64,000 bases of DNA from Sellimonas caecigallum (GTDB taxonomy: Bacteria > Bacillota > Clostridia > Lachnospirales > Lachnospiraceae), in assembly GCF_019754295.1 (NCBI RefSeq), contig NZ_VIRV01000012.1, positions 1 to 64,000 on the forward strand. The letters run 5' to 3'. The notes below the pieces were generated by a model, which was not told the origin of the DNA, made no database searches, and worked only from the letters and a program-made list of their open reading frames with translations. The position numbers were made by a program, and so were the translations under genes. Of the stretch, positions 54,000 through 62,738 are shown piece after piece (within the stretch, counting starts at the first letter, position 1; each line of letters begins with the position of its first letter).

Positions 54000-54266
54000 A
54001 TGAAGTGGGAATACGGAATTGCTGTGATGGCAGCGTGGAACATAGCTGTATTTGCTCTCTATGGAATCGATAAGTGGAAGGCAAAACACCAGAGGTGGAG
54101 AGTTTCAGAATCAGCGCTCCTCTTATGTGCATTTTTGGGAGGTAGTTTGGGGGCGTTGGTTGGAATGGAAGTTTTCCGGCACAAGACGAAAAAATGGAAA
54201 TTTCGGATTCTCGTACCGGTATTTCTGATTCTGCAGGCAGCTGTGGCTCTTTGGATCATCCGGTAA
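54000..54266 (+). CDS. DUF1294 membrane protein
   Basis: This 88-residue protein has two or three hydrophobic segments. YGIDKWKAKHQRWRVSE and LGGSLGALVGMEVFRHKTKKWKF are characteristic of DUF1294, a small membrane family of unknown function. AGGAGG lies before the ATG, ten bases after addA. A terminator follows, so it ends the operon. Confidence 0.85.
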   Translation: MKWEYGIAVMAAWNIAVFALYGIDKWKAKHQRWRVSESALLLCAFLGGSLGALVGMEVFRHKTKKWKFRILVPVFLILQAAVALWIIR

Positions 54267-54283
54267 AAAGGATTTCGGTTTGC

Positions 54284-54320
54284 GGGGGACTGGCAATTGA
54301 TTTGCCGGTCCCTATTTTTG
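54284..54320 (+). terminator. terminator after the DUF1294 gene
   Basis: GGGACTGGCAA pairs with TTTGCCGGTCCC with one mismatch, followed by TATTTTT. Confidence 0.85.
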
Positions 54321-54371
54321 TGGAAAAGAGTATCTTAATAAAATATTTCGAAATTCTTCCATGGATATACA

Positions 54372-54402
54372 TTGACCAACAATATTATATGACATATAAT
54401 AT
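54372..54402 (+). promoter_or_regulatory. promoter with perfect palindrome, likely PadR operator
   Basis: TTGACC (54372-54377), 17 bases and TATAAT (54395-54400) form the promoter. ATATTATAT (54382-54390), GAC, and ATATAATAT (54394-54402) make a perfect 9-3-9 palindrome covering the spacer and -10. This is well suited to autorepression by the PadR protein encoded downstream. Confidence 0.7.
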
Positions 54403-54453
54403 AGATATAAAAACAATATTACAGAATGACAAACAGACGAAGGGTGTGAGATC

Positions 54454-54777
54454 ATGGTATTTAATACCGGAGCAGCTCTTCTCGATGCGATCGTCCTTGC
54501 CATTGTATCGAGAGAAGAAGAAGGCACGTACGGATATAAGATCACACAGGACGTACGAAAAGCCATAGAAATCTCAGAGTCCACACTGTATCCTGTGCTT
54601 CGGAGACTTCAAAAAGATGAGTGTCTGGAAGTCTATGACAGACAGTTCGATGGAAGAAACCGCAGATATTATAAAGTGACAGAGCGAGGGATGGCACAGC
54701 TGAATCTATATAAGGCAGAGTGGATTCGATATTCTAATAAGATCACAGATCTATTTGAGGGAGGAATGAAAAAATGA
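54454..54777 (+). CDS. PadR family transcriptional regulator
   Basis: The 107-residue protein has a PadR winged helix (LAIVSREEEGTYGYKITQDV, ESTLYPVLRRLQKDECLEVY, GRNRRYYKVTERG) and a short dimerisation helix. It is the first gene of an envelope-sensing unit with a DUF1700/DUF4097 protein and PspC. The four-base overlap with the next gene couples translation. GTGTGAG lies before the ATG. It probably binds the palindrome at 54382-54402. Confidence 0.9.
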   Translation: MVFNTGAALLDAIVLAIVSREEEGTYGYKITQDVRKAIEISESTLYPVLRRLQKDECLEVYDRQFDGRNRRYYKVTERGMAQLNLYKAEWIRYSNKITDLFEGGMKK

Positions 54778-55925
54778 ATCGTCAGGAATTTATAGAAAGA
54801 CTGAGAGAACTTCTTGGCGATCTTTCCGAAGAAGAAAGACAGGAGGCAATTCAGTATTATGAAGATTATTTTGCCGATGCAGGAGAAGAAAATGAGGAGC
54901 GTGTCATAGAGGAACTGGGAAGTCCCGAGAAAGTAGCGCTTATGATAAGGGAAGGACTGCAAGGCGAAGATGGAGGCAGTGAATACCGGGAGACTGGTTA
55001 TGCTCAGACAAGGTACGAAGAGAGAGAGGTGCCTCAAAGCCGGCATTCGAATGAAGAAAGGGAGCAGAGCAGAAATCAGAAGCCGTGGACGAGCAGACCA
55101 CTTAAGATCCTGTTGATCATTCTGATCATCTGTGTCGGTTTTCCGGTTGTCGTCCCGGTTATCGGAGGGATTGTGTTTGGGGCTCTGGCAATCCTCTGCG
55201 CATTCTTTGTGATTTTTTCTTTGCTTCGCGGGAAGAAGGTCTCCAGAACATCTTCAGAAGAAGGAATGAAGACATTCGGTGCGTACCAGGGGATCAAAAA
55301 GCTGAACATAAAAGTAAAATCCATGAACCTCTACTTCCAGATTGATGAGAATCTGAAAGAGGAGATGTGGGTCCAAGGAGAAAATCTCGATGACAGGACG
55401 GAGGTCGATATCCGGCAGGATAAGGAAGAACTCATCGTAGATTCATCTTCACACAAAATGCTTGGACGGCCTGCGGACAATACGACATCAGCACTCAGGA
55501 TTTCTCTCCCGCGGGATTTTCAGTTTGACAAGACATGTATCAATGTCGGCTCCGGGAGCGCTTATGCAGAACAGATTCTCAGCAGAAAGATGAAAGTCAA
55601 TGTGGGGTCCGGGGCAGTAGAGATGGATCAGTTCAAAGCGGAAGAGCTTGATATTGACTGTGGCGCTGGAGGAGTTACGATGCTTGGCGGCAATGCTCCG
55701 GAAAAAGTTTTAATAGACTGCGGCGCCGGAGGCGTGAGTCTGGAATTTTCGGGCTGCAGAAGACAGTATGATTACGATCTGGACTGCAGTGCCGGAAGCA
55801 TCAGCATCGACGGAGAAGAACAGATAGCCGGTTTTGGCGGGAAAAGAAAGATCGACAACAATGCGCAGAAAAAAGTGAAAGCGGATTGTGCAGCTGGTGG
55901 GATCGAACTTACATTTGTACAATAA
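54774..55925 (+). CDS. DUF1700/DUF4097 membrane protein
   Basis: The 383-residue protein has a helical DUF1700-like N-terminus (about 1-70, including LRELLGDLSEEERQEAIQYY). A charged linker and one or two membrane segments (about 112-150) follow. The C-terminal DUF4097-like beta region has repeated GSGxxx/GAGGxxx turns, which suggest a beta-helix or adhesin-like coil. This architecture is typical of proteins encoded beside PadR and PspC. The function is unknown; an envelope-stress role is inferred from the neighbours. Confidence 0.88.
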   Translation: MNRQEFIERLRELLGDLSEEERQEAIQYYEDYFADAGEENEERVIEELGSPEKVALMIREGLQGEDGGSEYRETGYAQTRYEEREVPQSRHSNEEREQSRNQKPWTSRPLKILLIILIICVGFPVVVPVIGGIVFGALAILCAFFVIFSLLRGKKVSRTSSEEGMKTFGAYQGIKKLNIKVKSMNLYFQIDENLKEEMWVQGENLDDRTEVDIRQDKEELIVDSSSHKMLGRPADNTTSALRISLPRDFQFDKTCINVGSGSAYAEQILSRKMKVNVGSGAVEMDQFKAEELDIDCGAGGVTMLGGNAPEKVLIDCGAGGVSLEFSGCRRQYDYDLDCSAGSISIDGEEQIAGFGGKRKIDNNAQKKVKADCAAGGIELTFVQ

Positions 55926-55952
55926 ACCAGAAATCATGAAGGAGGAAAAGGA

Positions 55953-56150
55953 ATGGAACCGAAAAAAAGATTGTATCGCTCGAGAGACAGCAGGATGCTT
56001 TGCGGAGTATGCGGCGGGGTGGCAGAATATTTCAATATCGATCCGACTATCGTGCGGCTTGCCTATGTGCTCTTTTCGTGCGCAAGCTTTGGAACAGGAG
56101 TGCTTGCATACTTTATCGCTGCAGTTATCATGCCGGATCAGGTTGAATAA
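55953..56150 (+). CDS. PspC domain protein
   Basis: This 65-residue protein has a short charged N-terminus followed by the PspC domain. MLCGVCGGVAEYFNIDPTIVRLAYV is followed by a hydrophobic helix (LFSCASFGTGVLAYFIAAVI). PspC modules take part in membrane stress response. GGAGG precedes the ATG. It closes the PadR unit, and the hairpin at 56170-56200 follows it. Confidence 0.92.
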   Translation: MEPKKRLYRSRDSRMLCGVCGGVAEYFNIDPTIVRLAYVLFSCASFGTGVLAYFIAAVIMPDQVE

Positions 56151-56169
56151 GATTGGAAAGGAATGGAAA

Positions 56170-56200
56170 TACTCTCTCCAGGAAAGGAGAGAGTATTTTT
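56170..56200 (+). terminator. terminator whose 3' arm holds the SASP ribosome site
   Basis: TACTCTCTCC (56170-56179) pairs with GGAGAGAGTA (56186-56195) over AGGAAA, followed by TTTTT. It ends the PadR/PspC unit. The same 3' arm includes AAGGAGAG, the Shine-Dalgarno of the next gene, so readthrough RNA would hide it. Confidence 0.7.
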
Positions 56201-56395
56201 ATGACTGCAAAAAAAGAAAAAAAGATTAACCTGGATGAACTGACAAAAGAAGAAAAAGTAAAATACGAGATCGCGGAGGAGCTTGGACTTTTGGACAGGG
56301 TACTTACACAAGGGTGGAAATCTCTTTCATCAAAAGAGACGGGAAGGATCGGAGGTCTGATGAACAAAAGGAGACAGGAGAAAGACAGGCAATAG
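56201..56395 (+). CDS. small acid-soluble spore protein, alpha/beta type
   Basis: The 64-residue protein has the SASP segments KYEIAEELGLLDRV and SSKETGRIGGLMNKR, close to the minor alpha/beta type. These coat and protect forespore DNA. ATG 56201 follows AAGGAGAG by eight to nine bases; upstream in-frame ATG codons would add residues unlike SASPs. This is strong evidence that the host makes endospores. A forespore promoter was not clear, since the closest match (GAATA at 56145) lacks a good -10. Confidence 0.85.
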   Translation: MTAKKEKKINLDELTKEEKVKYEIAEELGLLDRVLTQGWKSLSSKETGRIGGLMNKRRQEKDRQ

Positions 56396-56478
56396 AATTC
56401 AGTTCCCAAAACAGGCGTTTCCATATGATCTTTGGCTTTACAAAAGTGTTAACAAGTATGAATGTTTTGTTAGATGTG

Positions 56479-56507
56479 TTGAAATTCCTATGTGTCTCTG
56501 CTATAAT
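56479..56507 (+). promoter_or_regulatory. promoter of the glycosyltransferase gene
   Basis: TTGAAA (56479-56484), 17 bases and TATAAT (56502-56507) form a strong sigma-A promoter with a leader of about 25 bases. Confidence 0.8.
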
Positions 56508-56536
56508 TGTGCGGCTGGGAATATATAGGTGGTATT

Positions 56537-57214
56537 ATGAGTGAAAAAATTAAGGTATTAGGGGTGCTGATCGATAGCCTGACGGCCAAGGCGGCTATGC
56601 AGGAGGCAATCCGCTATATGGAGACGGAACCGATCAACACGATCGAGGTGTTGGCAGGACAGGCAGTGATCGAACTTGTTGAGACGGGAGATCTCAGAGA
56701 AAAACTGGAAAAGATGGATCTTCTTGTTGTGGGAGACAAGACGCTTTTGGAATTATCCAATGTGGAGGACAGAAGGCTTATACGTGAAGCAGAGACAAAC
56801 CTTTTTCTTAAGATGTTCATGCGCTATCTGGATAAGGGAAAGAAAAAAGTTTTTCTTATTGCCAGAACTCAGGAAAATCTGGAAGCGTTTCAGGCACATA
56901 TCGAGAAATATTATCGTAACATGGTAATTTCCGGTATGGAGGCAGTGGAAGAGAGACCGGGGATCGATGACATGATCATCAATAAGATCAACGGCGCGGA
57001 GACAGAGTGTGTCCTTTCCGCCCTGCCGTCGCCGTTTCAGGAAGATTTTGTGGAAAGAAGCGCTCATCTTTTGGACGCCAGACTGTGGCTTGGGATCGGA
57101 GAAGGTATCCAAAATACCAGACATACGAATGTAAAGAAAAAAAGAATACGGGATATATTTGTGAAGCTGATGCTGAAGTCAGAAATAAAGAGAAAAGAAC
57201 GTGAGCAGAGCTGA
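56537..57214 (+). CDS. WecG/TagA/CpsF family glycosyltransferase
   Basis: The 225-residue protein resembles the WecG/TagA/CpsF family (GT26), which adds ManNAc-type sugars to lipid-linked precursors of teichoic acids or capsule. The CpsF-like pattern is visible in VLGVLIDSLT, the VVGDKTLLEL region, LIARTQENLEAF, VLSALPSPFQEDF and LWLGIGEG. ATG 56537 lies about seven bases after AGGTGG. It is monocistronic, with a strong promoter and a terminator after it. The acceptor cannot be named. Confidence 0.75.
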   Translation: MSEKIKVLGVLIDSLTAKAAMQEAIRYMETEPINTIEVLAGQAVIELVETGDLREKLEKMDLLVVGDKTLLELSNVEDRRLIREAETNLFLKMFMRYLDKGKKKVFLIARTQENLEAFQAHIEKYYRNMVISGMEAVEERPGIDDMIINKINGAETECVLSALPSPFQEDFVERSAHLLDARLWLGIGEGIQNTRHTNVKKKRIRDIFVKLMLKSEIKRKEREQS

Positions 57215-57273
57215 ACAAAAAAGGGTTTCTTTTGGTAACAATGCACAGTGGAAAAACATGAAAAAAGCATAGA

Positions 57274-57320
57274 AAAAAGAGGAAATGCATAAAAAAGTAT
57301 GATTTCCTCTTTCTTTTTTT
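57274..57320 (+). terminator. terminator of the glycosyltransferase gene
   Basis: AAAAAGAGGAAAT pairs with ATTTCCTCTTTC, followed by TTTTTTT. Confidence 0.85.
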
Positions 57321-57426
57321 GTGGATTTATATTAGTATATATCGTAGGTATATTTAGAATCTTGGAAAAAACATAAACAGTGATTGTGAAAATTGCTGTA
57401 AAAAAAAGAAGAAAAGAGGAGTCCAG

Positions 57427-58515
57427 ATGATATCAAATCAGATATTGCAAAACACGATTGAAGGATTGAAAGGGATAACAAGGATCGATTTATGTGTCAT
57501 GGATATCGACGGGAAAGTGTTGGCATCAACATTTCAGGAAAACGGCGATTACGAGAATGCAGTGCTTTCTTTTGTGGCATCCCCTGCGGACAGTCAGGTT
57601 ATTCAGGGGTATCAGTTTTTTAAGATCTTTGATGAACATCAGTTGGAATATATTCTTCTGGCAAATGGTGGAAACGACGATGTCTACATGGTTGGAAAGA
57701 TCGCGGCTTTTCAGATCCAGAATCTTCTCGTGGCCTATAAAGAGAGATTCGACAAAGACAATTTCATTAAAAACCTGCTTCTTGACAACCTGCTTTTAGT
57801 GGATATTTATAACCGCGCAAAAAAATTGCATATTGACACAGACGTCAGACGTGTTATCTTTATAATTGAGACTTCTCATGATAAAGACACGAATGCACTG
57901 GACAGCGTGAGGAGCCTTCTTGGCGGAAAAGCCAGAGACTTTATCACGGCTGTGGACGAAAAGAACATTATCGTGGTAAAGGAACTTGCATCCGGAGAAG
58001 GGTACGCTGAGATGGAAAAGGTTGCCCAGGAAATGCTTTCTATGTTAAAATCAGAAGGTGAAGAGGGGATCCATATCGCTTACGGTACCATCGTCGGCGA
58101 TATCAAGGAAGTGTCAAAGTCATACAAAGAAGCAAAACTTGCGCTTGATGTAGGAAAGATTTTCTTTGAAGAGAAAGATATCATTGCATACAGTACACTT
58201 GGAATCGGACGGTTGATCTATCAGCTTCCGATCCCTCTGTGCAAAATGTTTATCCGTGAAATTTTCGAGGGTAAATCTCCGGATGATTTCGACGAAGAGA
58301 CTCTTACGACAATCAATAAATTTTTTGAAAACAGCCTGAATGTCTCTGAGACGTCACGCCAGCTTTACATTCACAGGAACACGTTAGTGTATCGGCTTGA
58401 CAAGCTTCAGAAAAGTACAGGTCTTGATCTTAGAGTATTTGAGGATGCAATCACATTTAAGATTGCCCTGATGGTTGTCAAATACATGAAGTACATGGAG
58501 ACACTTGAGTATTAA
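57427..58515 (+). CDS. CdaR family transcriptional regulator
   Basis: The 362-residue protein has a putative N-terminal sensor region (about 1-135), a GGDEF-like middle domain (about 140-270) and a PucR-type C-terminal helix-turn-helix (SLNVSETSRQLYIHRNTLVYRLDKL, about 313-337). These features match the CdaR/PucR group, which sense sugar acids or purine breakdown products. GAAAAGAGGAG precedes the ATG. It lies 48 bases before ftsE, but no diacid or purine catabolic gene is adjacent. Confidence 0.85.
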   Translation: MISNQILQNTIEGLKGITRIDLCVMDIDGKVLASTFQENGDYENAVLSFVASPADSQVIQGYQFFKIFDEHQLEYILLANGGNDDVYMVGKIAAFQIQNLLVAYKERFDKDNFIKNLLLDNLLLVDIYNRAKKLHIDTDVRRVIFIIETSHDKDTNALDSVRSLLGGKARDFITAVDEKNIIVVKELASGEGYAEMEKVAQEMLSMLKSEGEEGIHIAYGTIVGDIKEVSKSYKEAKLALDVGKIFFEEKDIIAYSTLGIGRLIYQLPIPLCKMFIREIFEGKSPDDFDEETLTTINKFFENSLNVSETSRQLYIHRNTLVYRLDKLQKSTGLDLRVFEDAITFKIALMVVKYMKYMETLEY

Positions 58516-58563
58516 TCAACAATCAGAAAAATGGAGTATCAGTAATTAGCTAGGAGGAGACTT

Positions 58564-59250
58564 ATGATTGAATTTAAGGAAGTGACGAAAGAGTATTCCA
58601 AGGGAATTGCTGCTCTTAACGGCGTGAACTTAAAGATCGAAAAAGGAGAGTTCGCGTTTATCGTAGGGGACAGTGGTTCCGGGAAATCCACACTGATCCG
58701 TCTGCTTATGAAGGAGTTGGATCCGACGAGTGGAAGCATCATCGTCAACGGCCAGAACCTGAACCGGCTGAAACACCGAAAAATTCCGGAGTACAGACGG
58801 CATCTCGGGGTTGTGTTTCAGGATTTCCGACTTCTGAAAGACAGAAATATTTATGAGAACATAGCATTTGCACTCCGCGTAACGGAGACTTCGCCTCGTA
58901 TTATCAAGCAGAAAGTACCGGCAGCATTGTCTCTTGTAGGGCTCGCTCAGAAATACAAAGCATTTCCGAAAGAGCTTTCAGGGGGAGAACAGCAGAGGGT
59001 TGCGATCGCGAGGGCGATCGTCAATGAGCCGGCGATCCTTCTGGCGGATGAGCCGACAGGTAACCTTGACCCGACAAATTCATGGGAGATCATGAAACTG
59101 TTGGAAGAGGCAAATGACAGGGGGACGACGGTGCTTGTCGTTACGCATAATCAGGAGATTGTAAACGAGATGAAGAAGCGCGTTATCACAATGAAAAAAG
59201 GGGTCATTGTAAGCGACGAGAAAAAAGGTGGGTATAATAATGAAAATTAG
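58564..59250 (+). CDS. ftsE: cell division ATP-binding protein FtsE
   Basis: The 228-residue ATPase has Walker A VGDSGSGKST, Q-loop VVFQDFRLL, signature LSGGEQQR, Walker B LLADEPTG and switch His in VTHN. It drives FtsX, which activates peptidoglycan hydrolases at division. It overlaps ftsX by 11 bases. AGCTAGGAGG lies before the ATG. Confidence 0.96.
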   Translation: MIEFKEVTKEYSKGIAALNGVNLKIEKGEFAFIVGDSGSGKSTLIRLLMKELDPTSGSIIVNGQNLNRLKHRKIPEYRRHLGVVFQDFRLLKDRNIYENIAFALRVTETSPRIIKQKVPAALSLVGLAQKYKAFPKELSGGEQQRVAIARAIVNEPAILLADEPTGNLDPTNSWEIMKLLEEANDRGTTVLVVTHNQEIVNEMKKRVITMKKGVIVSDEKKGGYNNEN

Positions 59251-60148
59251 TACAGTAGGATATTCAACGAAACAGGGAGTCAAGAATATCTTCCGCAACA
59301 AACTGTTTTCGCTGGCTTCGATCGCCACGATGGCGGCATGTATTTTTGTGTTCGGGCTTTTCTTTTCCATTGTCATGAATTTTAATTATATGGTCAAGAA
59401 AGCAGAGCAGGGTGTTGCGATCACGGTATTCTTCGAGGAAGGCACCCCGGATGACCAGATCAATGCAGTCGGGGAGGCGCTCAAGAAGGAAGAAGGAGTC
59501 CACAGAGTCGAATATGTGACCGGAGAACAAGCGTGGGAAGAATTCCAGAAAGACTACTTTAAAGGCAGCGAGGAGGCGGCGGAAGGGTTTGCAGACGACA
59601 ATCCGCTTGTCAATTCCAATCACTATGAAGTATACATGGACGATGTATCCAAACAGCAGGATATCGTTGAACACGCTCAGGAGATGGACGGCGTAAGCAA
59701 TGTCAATAAGTCGGATGTGGTGGCAAAGACTTTGACGAAGTTAAACAAACTGATCTGGTATGTCTCCATCGCCATCATCGTAATCTTGCTTGCTGTATCC
59801 GTATTTTTGATCAGCAATACAGTTACCATGGGGGTTACGGTCCGAAGGGAAGAAATTGCGATCATGAAATACATCGGAGCAAAGGATGGATTTGTCCGGG
59901 CTCCATTTGTCATAGAAGGTCTGATCATCGGAATCCTCGGAGCAATCATCCCGCTTGTACTTCTCTATTTTATGTACAACAAAGCGGTGGCTTATATTAT
60001 GGAACGCTTCAGCCTTCTAAACAATATCATTGATTTTATTCCGGTTTCAGAGGTTTACCATATGCTTCTGCCGATCGGCCTTGTACTGGGGGCAGGTATC
60101 GGTTTCCTTGGAAGTTTCATAACAATCCGTAAACATTTAAGGGCATAG
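59240..60148 (+). CDS. ftsX: cell division protein FtsX
   Basis: The 302-residue protein has four membrane helices. A large extracellular loop lies between helices 1 and 2 (about 45-165), and a conserved region follows with VTMGVTVRREEIAIMKYIGA. The extracellular loop binds a murein hydrolase such as PcsB. ATG 59240 follows AAAAGGTGG, and the residues before it fit FtsX. The coiled-coil hydrolase gene begins 20 bases later. Confidence 0.95.
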   Translation: MKISTVGYSTKQGVKNIFRNKLFSLASIATMAACIFVFGLFFSIVMNFNYMVKKAEQGVAITVFFEEGTPDDQINAVGEALKKEEGVHRVEYVTGEQAWEEFQKDYFKGSEEAAEGFADDNPLVNSNHYEVYMDDVSKQQDIVEHAQEMDGVSNVNKSDVVAKTLTKLNKLIWYVSIAIIVILLAVSVFLISNTVTMGVTVRREEIAIMKYIGAKDGFVRAPFVIEGLIIGILGAIIPLVLLYFMYNKAVAYIMERFSLLNNIIDFIPVSEVYHMLLPIGLVLGAGIGFLGSFITIRKHLRA

Positions 60149-60168
60149 TCCCGGGAGGACAAAAGAAG

Positions 60169-61386
60169 ATGGAAAAACGACGAGTCAGACGCATTGCGGC
60201 AGCGGCCATGTCCGGTTTCCTGACGTTGAGTCTCGTAGTTCCGGTTCACGCAGACTCCATCTCAGATGCACAGCAGAAAGGACAGCAGCTTGAACAACAA
60301 AAAAATACGGCGGAAAATGAAAAGAATTCTCTTTCCGCACAGCTGAACCAGGTTGTGAGTGATATGGAAGATGCTGAAAAGAAACTGACGGCAAAGCAAG
60401 ATGAGATAAAAACTGCGCAGGATGAGCTTGTAAAAGCACAGATTCAGGAAAATGATCAGTATGAAGCAATGAAACTGCGCATAAAATATATGTATGAGAA
60501 CGGAAATACGAGCCTTATCGAAGTTCTGTTCAGCGCCAAGAGTATGGGAGATCTCCTGAATAAGGCAGAGTACGTAAAGACGATCTCTGAGTATGACAGA
60601 GAAATGCTGGAGAAATATGAGAATCTCACAAAAGAAGTGGAGAAGAAAGAAAAAGCTCTTCAGAAAGAAGAGGAAGAGCTGAAAACACTTCAAAATGATT
60701 TGATACAGAAGAAGGATAACGTAAACAAACTGCTTCAGGAAAAGCAGGTGGAGATTGCAAGTCTGGAAACACAGATCGGAGAAAATGCTGCAAAACTTCA
60801 GCAGTTGATCAAAGAGGCGCAGGAAGCCAAGAGACGGCAGGAAGAGGCAGCGGCAGCAAAGAAAGCTGCAGAAGAAGCTGCAAAAGACAAACAGCAGTCT
60901 CAGAATAAACCGTCCAATGGAGGCGGTTCCGCAAATTCCGGAAACAGCGGTTCATCCGGTTCCGGCGGAAGCGGTGGAGGAGGATCCCACGTGTCTGGAA
61001 ATGGAACTTTATCCTACCCGGTTGCAAACCCGAGGATCACAAGTGGATTCGGATACAGAGAAGCTCCGACAGAAGGGGCGACGTCACGCCATGATGGTGT
61101 CGATTTTGGAGCTGCAACAGGGACACCGATTTACGCTTCAGCGGATGGCACGGTTGTTACTTCCGCTTACAACAGCGCAAGAGGAAATTATGTAGTTATC
61201 AACCATGGAAACGGAATGCAGACATGGTATCAGCACTGCAGTGCGGTTTATGTGACTCAGGGACAGAAAGTGTCCAGAGGACAGAATATTGCGGCAGTCG
61301 GTGCGACAGGCATTGTGACAGGACCTCATCTTCACTATGAAGTCCATGTAAACGGTGTGCCGGTAGACCCGATGAATTATTTATAA
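60169..61386 (+). CDS. PcsB-like murein hydrolase activator/endopeptidase
   Basis: The 405-residue exported protein has a signal peptide ending near residue 29 (VPVHADSI). A coiled-coil region (about 30-235) that would dock on FtsX is followed by a Gly/Ser-rich linker and an M23 peptidase domain (about 285-405). Zinc ligands are in RHDGVDFG and HLHYE. The position behind ftsEX suggests that it is activated by the FtsEX gate to split septal peptidoglycan. GGGAGGAC lies before the ATG. The name pcsB is by analogy, so no gene symbol is given. Confidence 0.9.
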   Translation: MEKRRVRRIAAAAMSGFLTLSLVVPVHADSISDAQQKGQQLEQQKNTAENEKNSLSAQLNQVVSDMEDAEKKLTAKQDEIKTAQDELVKAQIQENDQYEAMKLRIKYMYENGNTSLIEVLFSAKSMGDLLNKAEYVKTISEYDREMLEKYENLTKEVEKKEKALQKEEEELKTLQNDLIQKKDNVNKLLQEKQVEIASLETQIGENAAKLQQLIKEAQEAKRRQEEAAAAKKAAEEAAKDKQQSQNKPSNGGGSANSGNSGSSGSGGSGGGGSHVSGNGTLSYPVANPRITSGFGYREAPTEGATSRHDGVDFGAATGTPIYASADGTVVTSAYNSARGNYVVINHGNGMQTWYQHCSAVYVTQGQKVSRGQNIAAVGATGIVTGPHLHYEVHVNGVPVDPMNYL

Positions 61387-61413
61387 ATTGTGGCAGAACA
61401 GGAATGGACAGAC

Positions 61414-62610
61414 ATGATAAATCAGATCAGACATAAAAGAACATTTGTAAAAGGGGCGCTTTATGGCGCCCTTGCCGCGTTTCTGACGTGCGCAGTGATT
61501 TTTACCGGGCTTATATTGACGGGAAAGATCAGTATTTATACAGGAGCCATCAGCGCCGGTACGGCCAAGAAGGCGCAGCAGCTGGAGCGGCTGATTGAGA
61601 GCCAGTACCTTTACCCGGAAGATATCAAAGAGAATACGCAGCAGGATCTGTCTTTAAAGGGATATGTGGCTTCTCTCGGAGACCCGTATTCCTCGTATTA
61701 TAACCAGGAAGAGACAAAAGAGCTTCTCCAGTCGTCGGAAGGAGAATACGCGGGGATAGGAGCTCTTATGAGCCAGGATCCGGAGACAGGGGAAATAAAG
61801 GTAGAGGAAGTGTACGAGGACTCCCCTGCAAAAAAGGCCGGAATGAAAAAAGGGGACATATTCTACGCCATAGACGGAGAAGCGCTTGAAGAGGAACCCC
61901 TGTCCGATGTAGTTTCAAAAGTAAAAGGAGAAGAAGGTACGAAAGTTACCATTACTGTACTTCGGGAATCAAACAAAGTAGAACTTGAGATCACGCGGGG
62001 GATCGTGGAAAACCATACGGTCACGGCGGAGATGAAGGACGATGGGATCGGATATCTTAAGATAAGTGAGTTTGACAACGTCACATATAAACAGTTTCAG
62101 GATGGCCTTTCAGAGCTGGAAGAACAAGGAATGAAAGGGCTTGTGGTGGATCTCAGAGACAATCCGGGCGGCAATCTGACTACCGTCTGTGAGATTCTGG
62201 ATCTCATCCTGCCGGAAGGGACGATCGTCTACACGGAGGATAAGAATGGAAAACGGATTGACACGGAAAAATCCGATGAAGAGCATCAGTTTACAAAGCC
62301 GTTAGCTGTTCTCGTAAATGGAAACAGTGCAAGTGCTTCCGAGATTTTTACCGGGGCAGTGCAGGACTATGAAGTCGGGACGATCGTCGGCACAAAGACG
62401 TTTGGCAAAGGAATCGTACAGACGATCTTTCCGCTTCGGGACGGATCGAGTGTTAAGCTGACGACGGCACAGTATTTCACGCCGGACGGCAGAAGCATCC
62501 ACAAAAAAGGAATCACTCCGGATGTTGAAGTGGAATATGAAAAGGCAGAGAACGGAACAGATAACCAGCTGGAAAAAGCGCTCGATGTCATAAAAGGAGA
62601 AATCAAATAA
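61414..62610 (+). CDS. ctpA: S41 C-terminal processing peptidase
   Basis: The 398-residue protease has an N-terminal membrane anchor (about 15-37), a PDZ domain (about 105-185) and the S41 catalytic domain (about 190-380). The catalytic Ser sits in NSASASEIFTGA and the Lys in FGKGIVQT; both are intact. Extracytoplasmic proteases of this kind trim exported proteins, often wall hydrolases. I prefer ATG 61414, nine bases after AGGA; GTG 61390 lies closer to the previous gene but lacks a ribosome site. The terminator at 62621 follows. Confidence 0.93.
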   Translation: MINQIRHKRTFVKGALYGALAAFLTCAVIFTGLILTGKISIYTGAISAGTAKKAQQLERLIESQYLYPEDIKENTQQDLSLKGYVASLGDPYSSYYNQEETKELLQSSEGEYAGIGALMSQDPETGEIKVEEVYEDSPAKKAGMKKGDIFYAIDGEALEEEPLSDVVSKVKGEEGTKVTITVLRESNKVELEITRGIVENHTVTAEMKDDGIGYLKISEFDNVTYKQFQDGLSELEEQGMKGLVVDLRDNPGGNLTTVCEILDLILPEGTIVYTEDKNGKRIDTEKSDEEHQFTKPLAVLVNGNSASASEIFTGAVQDYEVGTIVGTKTFGKGIVQTIFPLRDGSSVKLTTAQYFTPDGRSIHKKGITPDVEVEYEKAENGTDNQLEKALDVIKGEIK

Positions 62611-62620
62611 ATGGATATAG

Positions 62621-62652
62621 AAAAGGAATGATATTTTTCATTCCTTTTTTTT
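62621..62652 (+). terminator. terminator of the ftsEX-ctpA operon
   Basis: AAAAGGAATGA pairs with TCATTCCTTTT over a 6-base loop, followed by TTTT. Confidence 0.88.
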
Positions 62653-62738
62653 GCTTCCTATGGTAAAATAGACTGGACTAAGAATGTGTAACTGAGCCTT
62701 CGGGTGTGTGCATATATACAGAAAGGAAAGTGAACACG

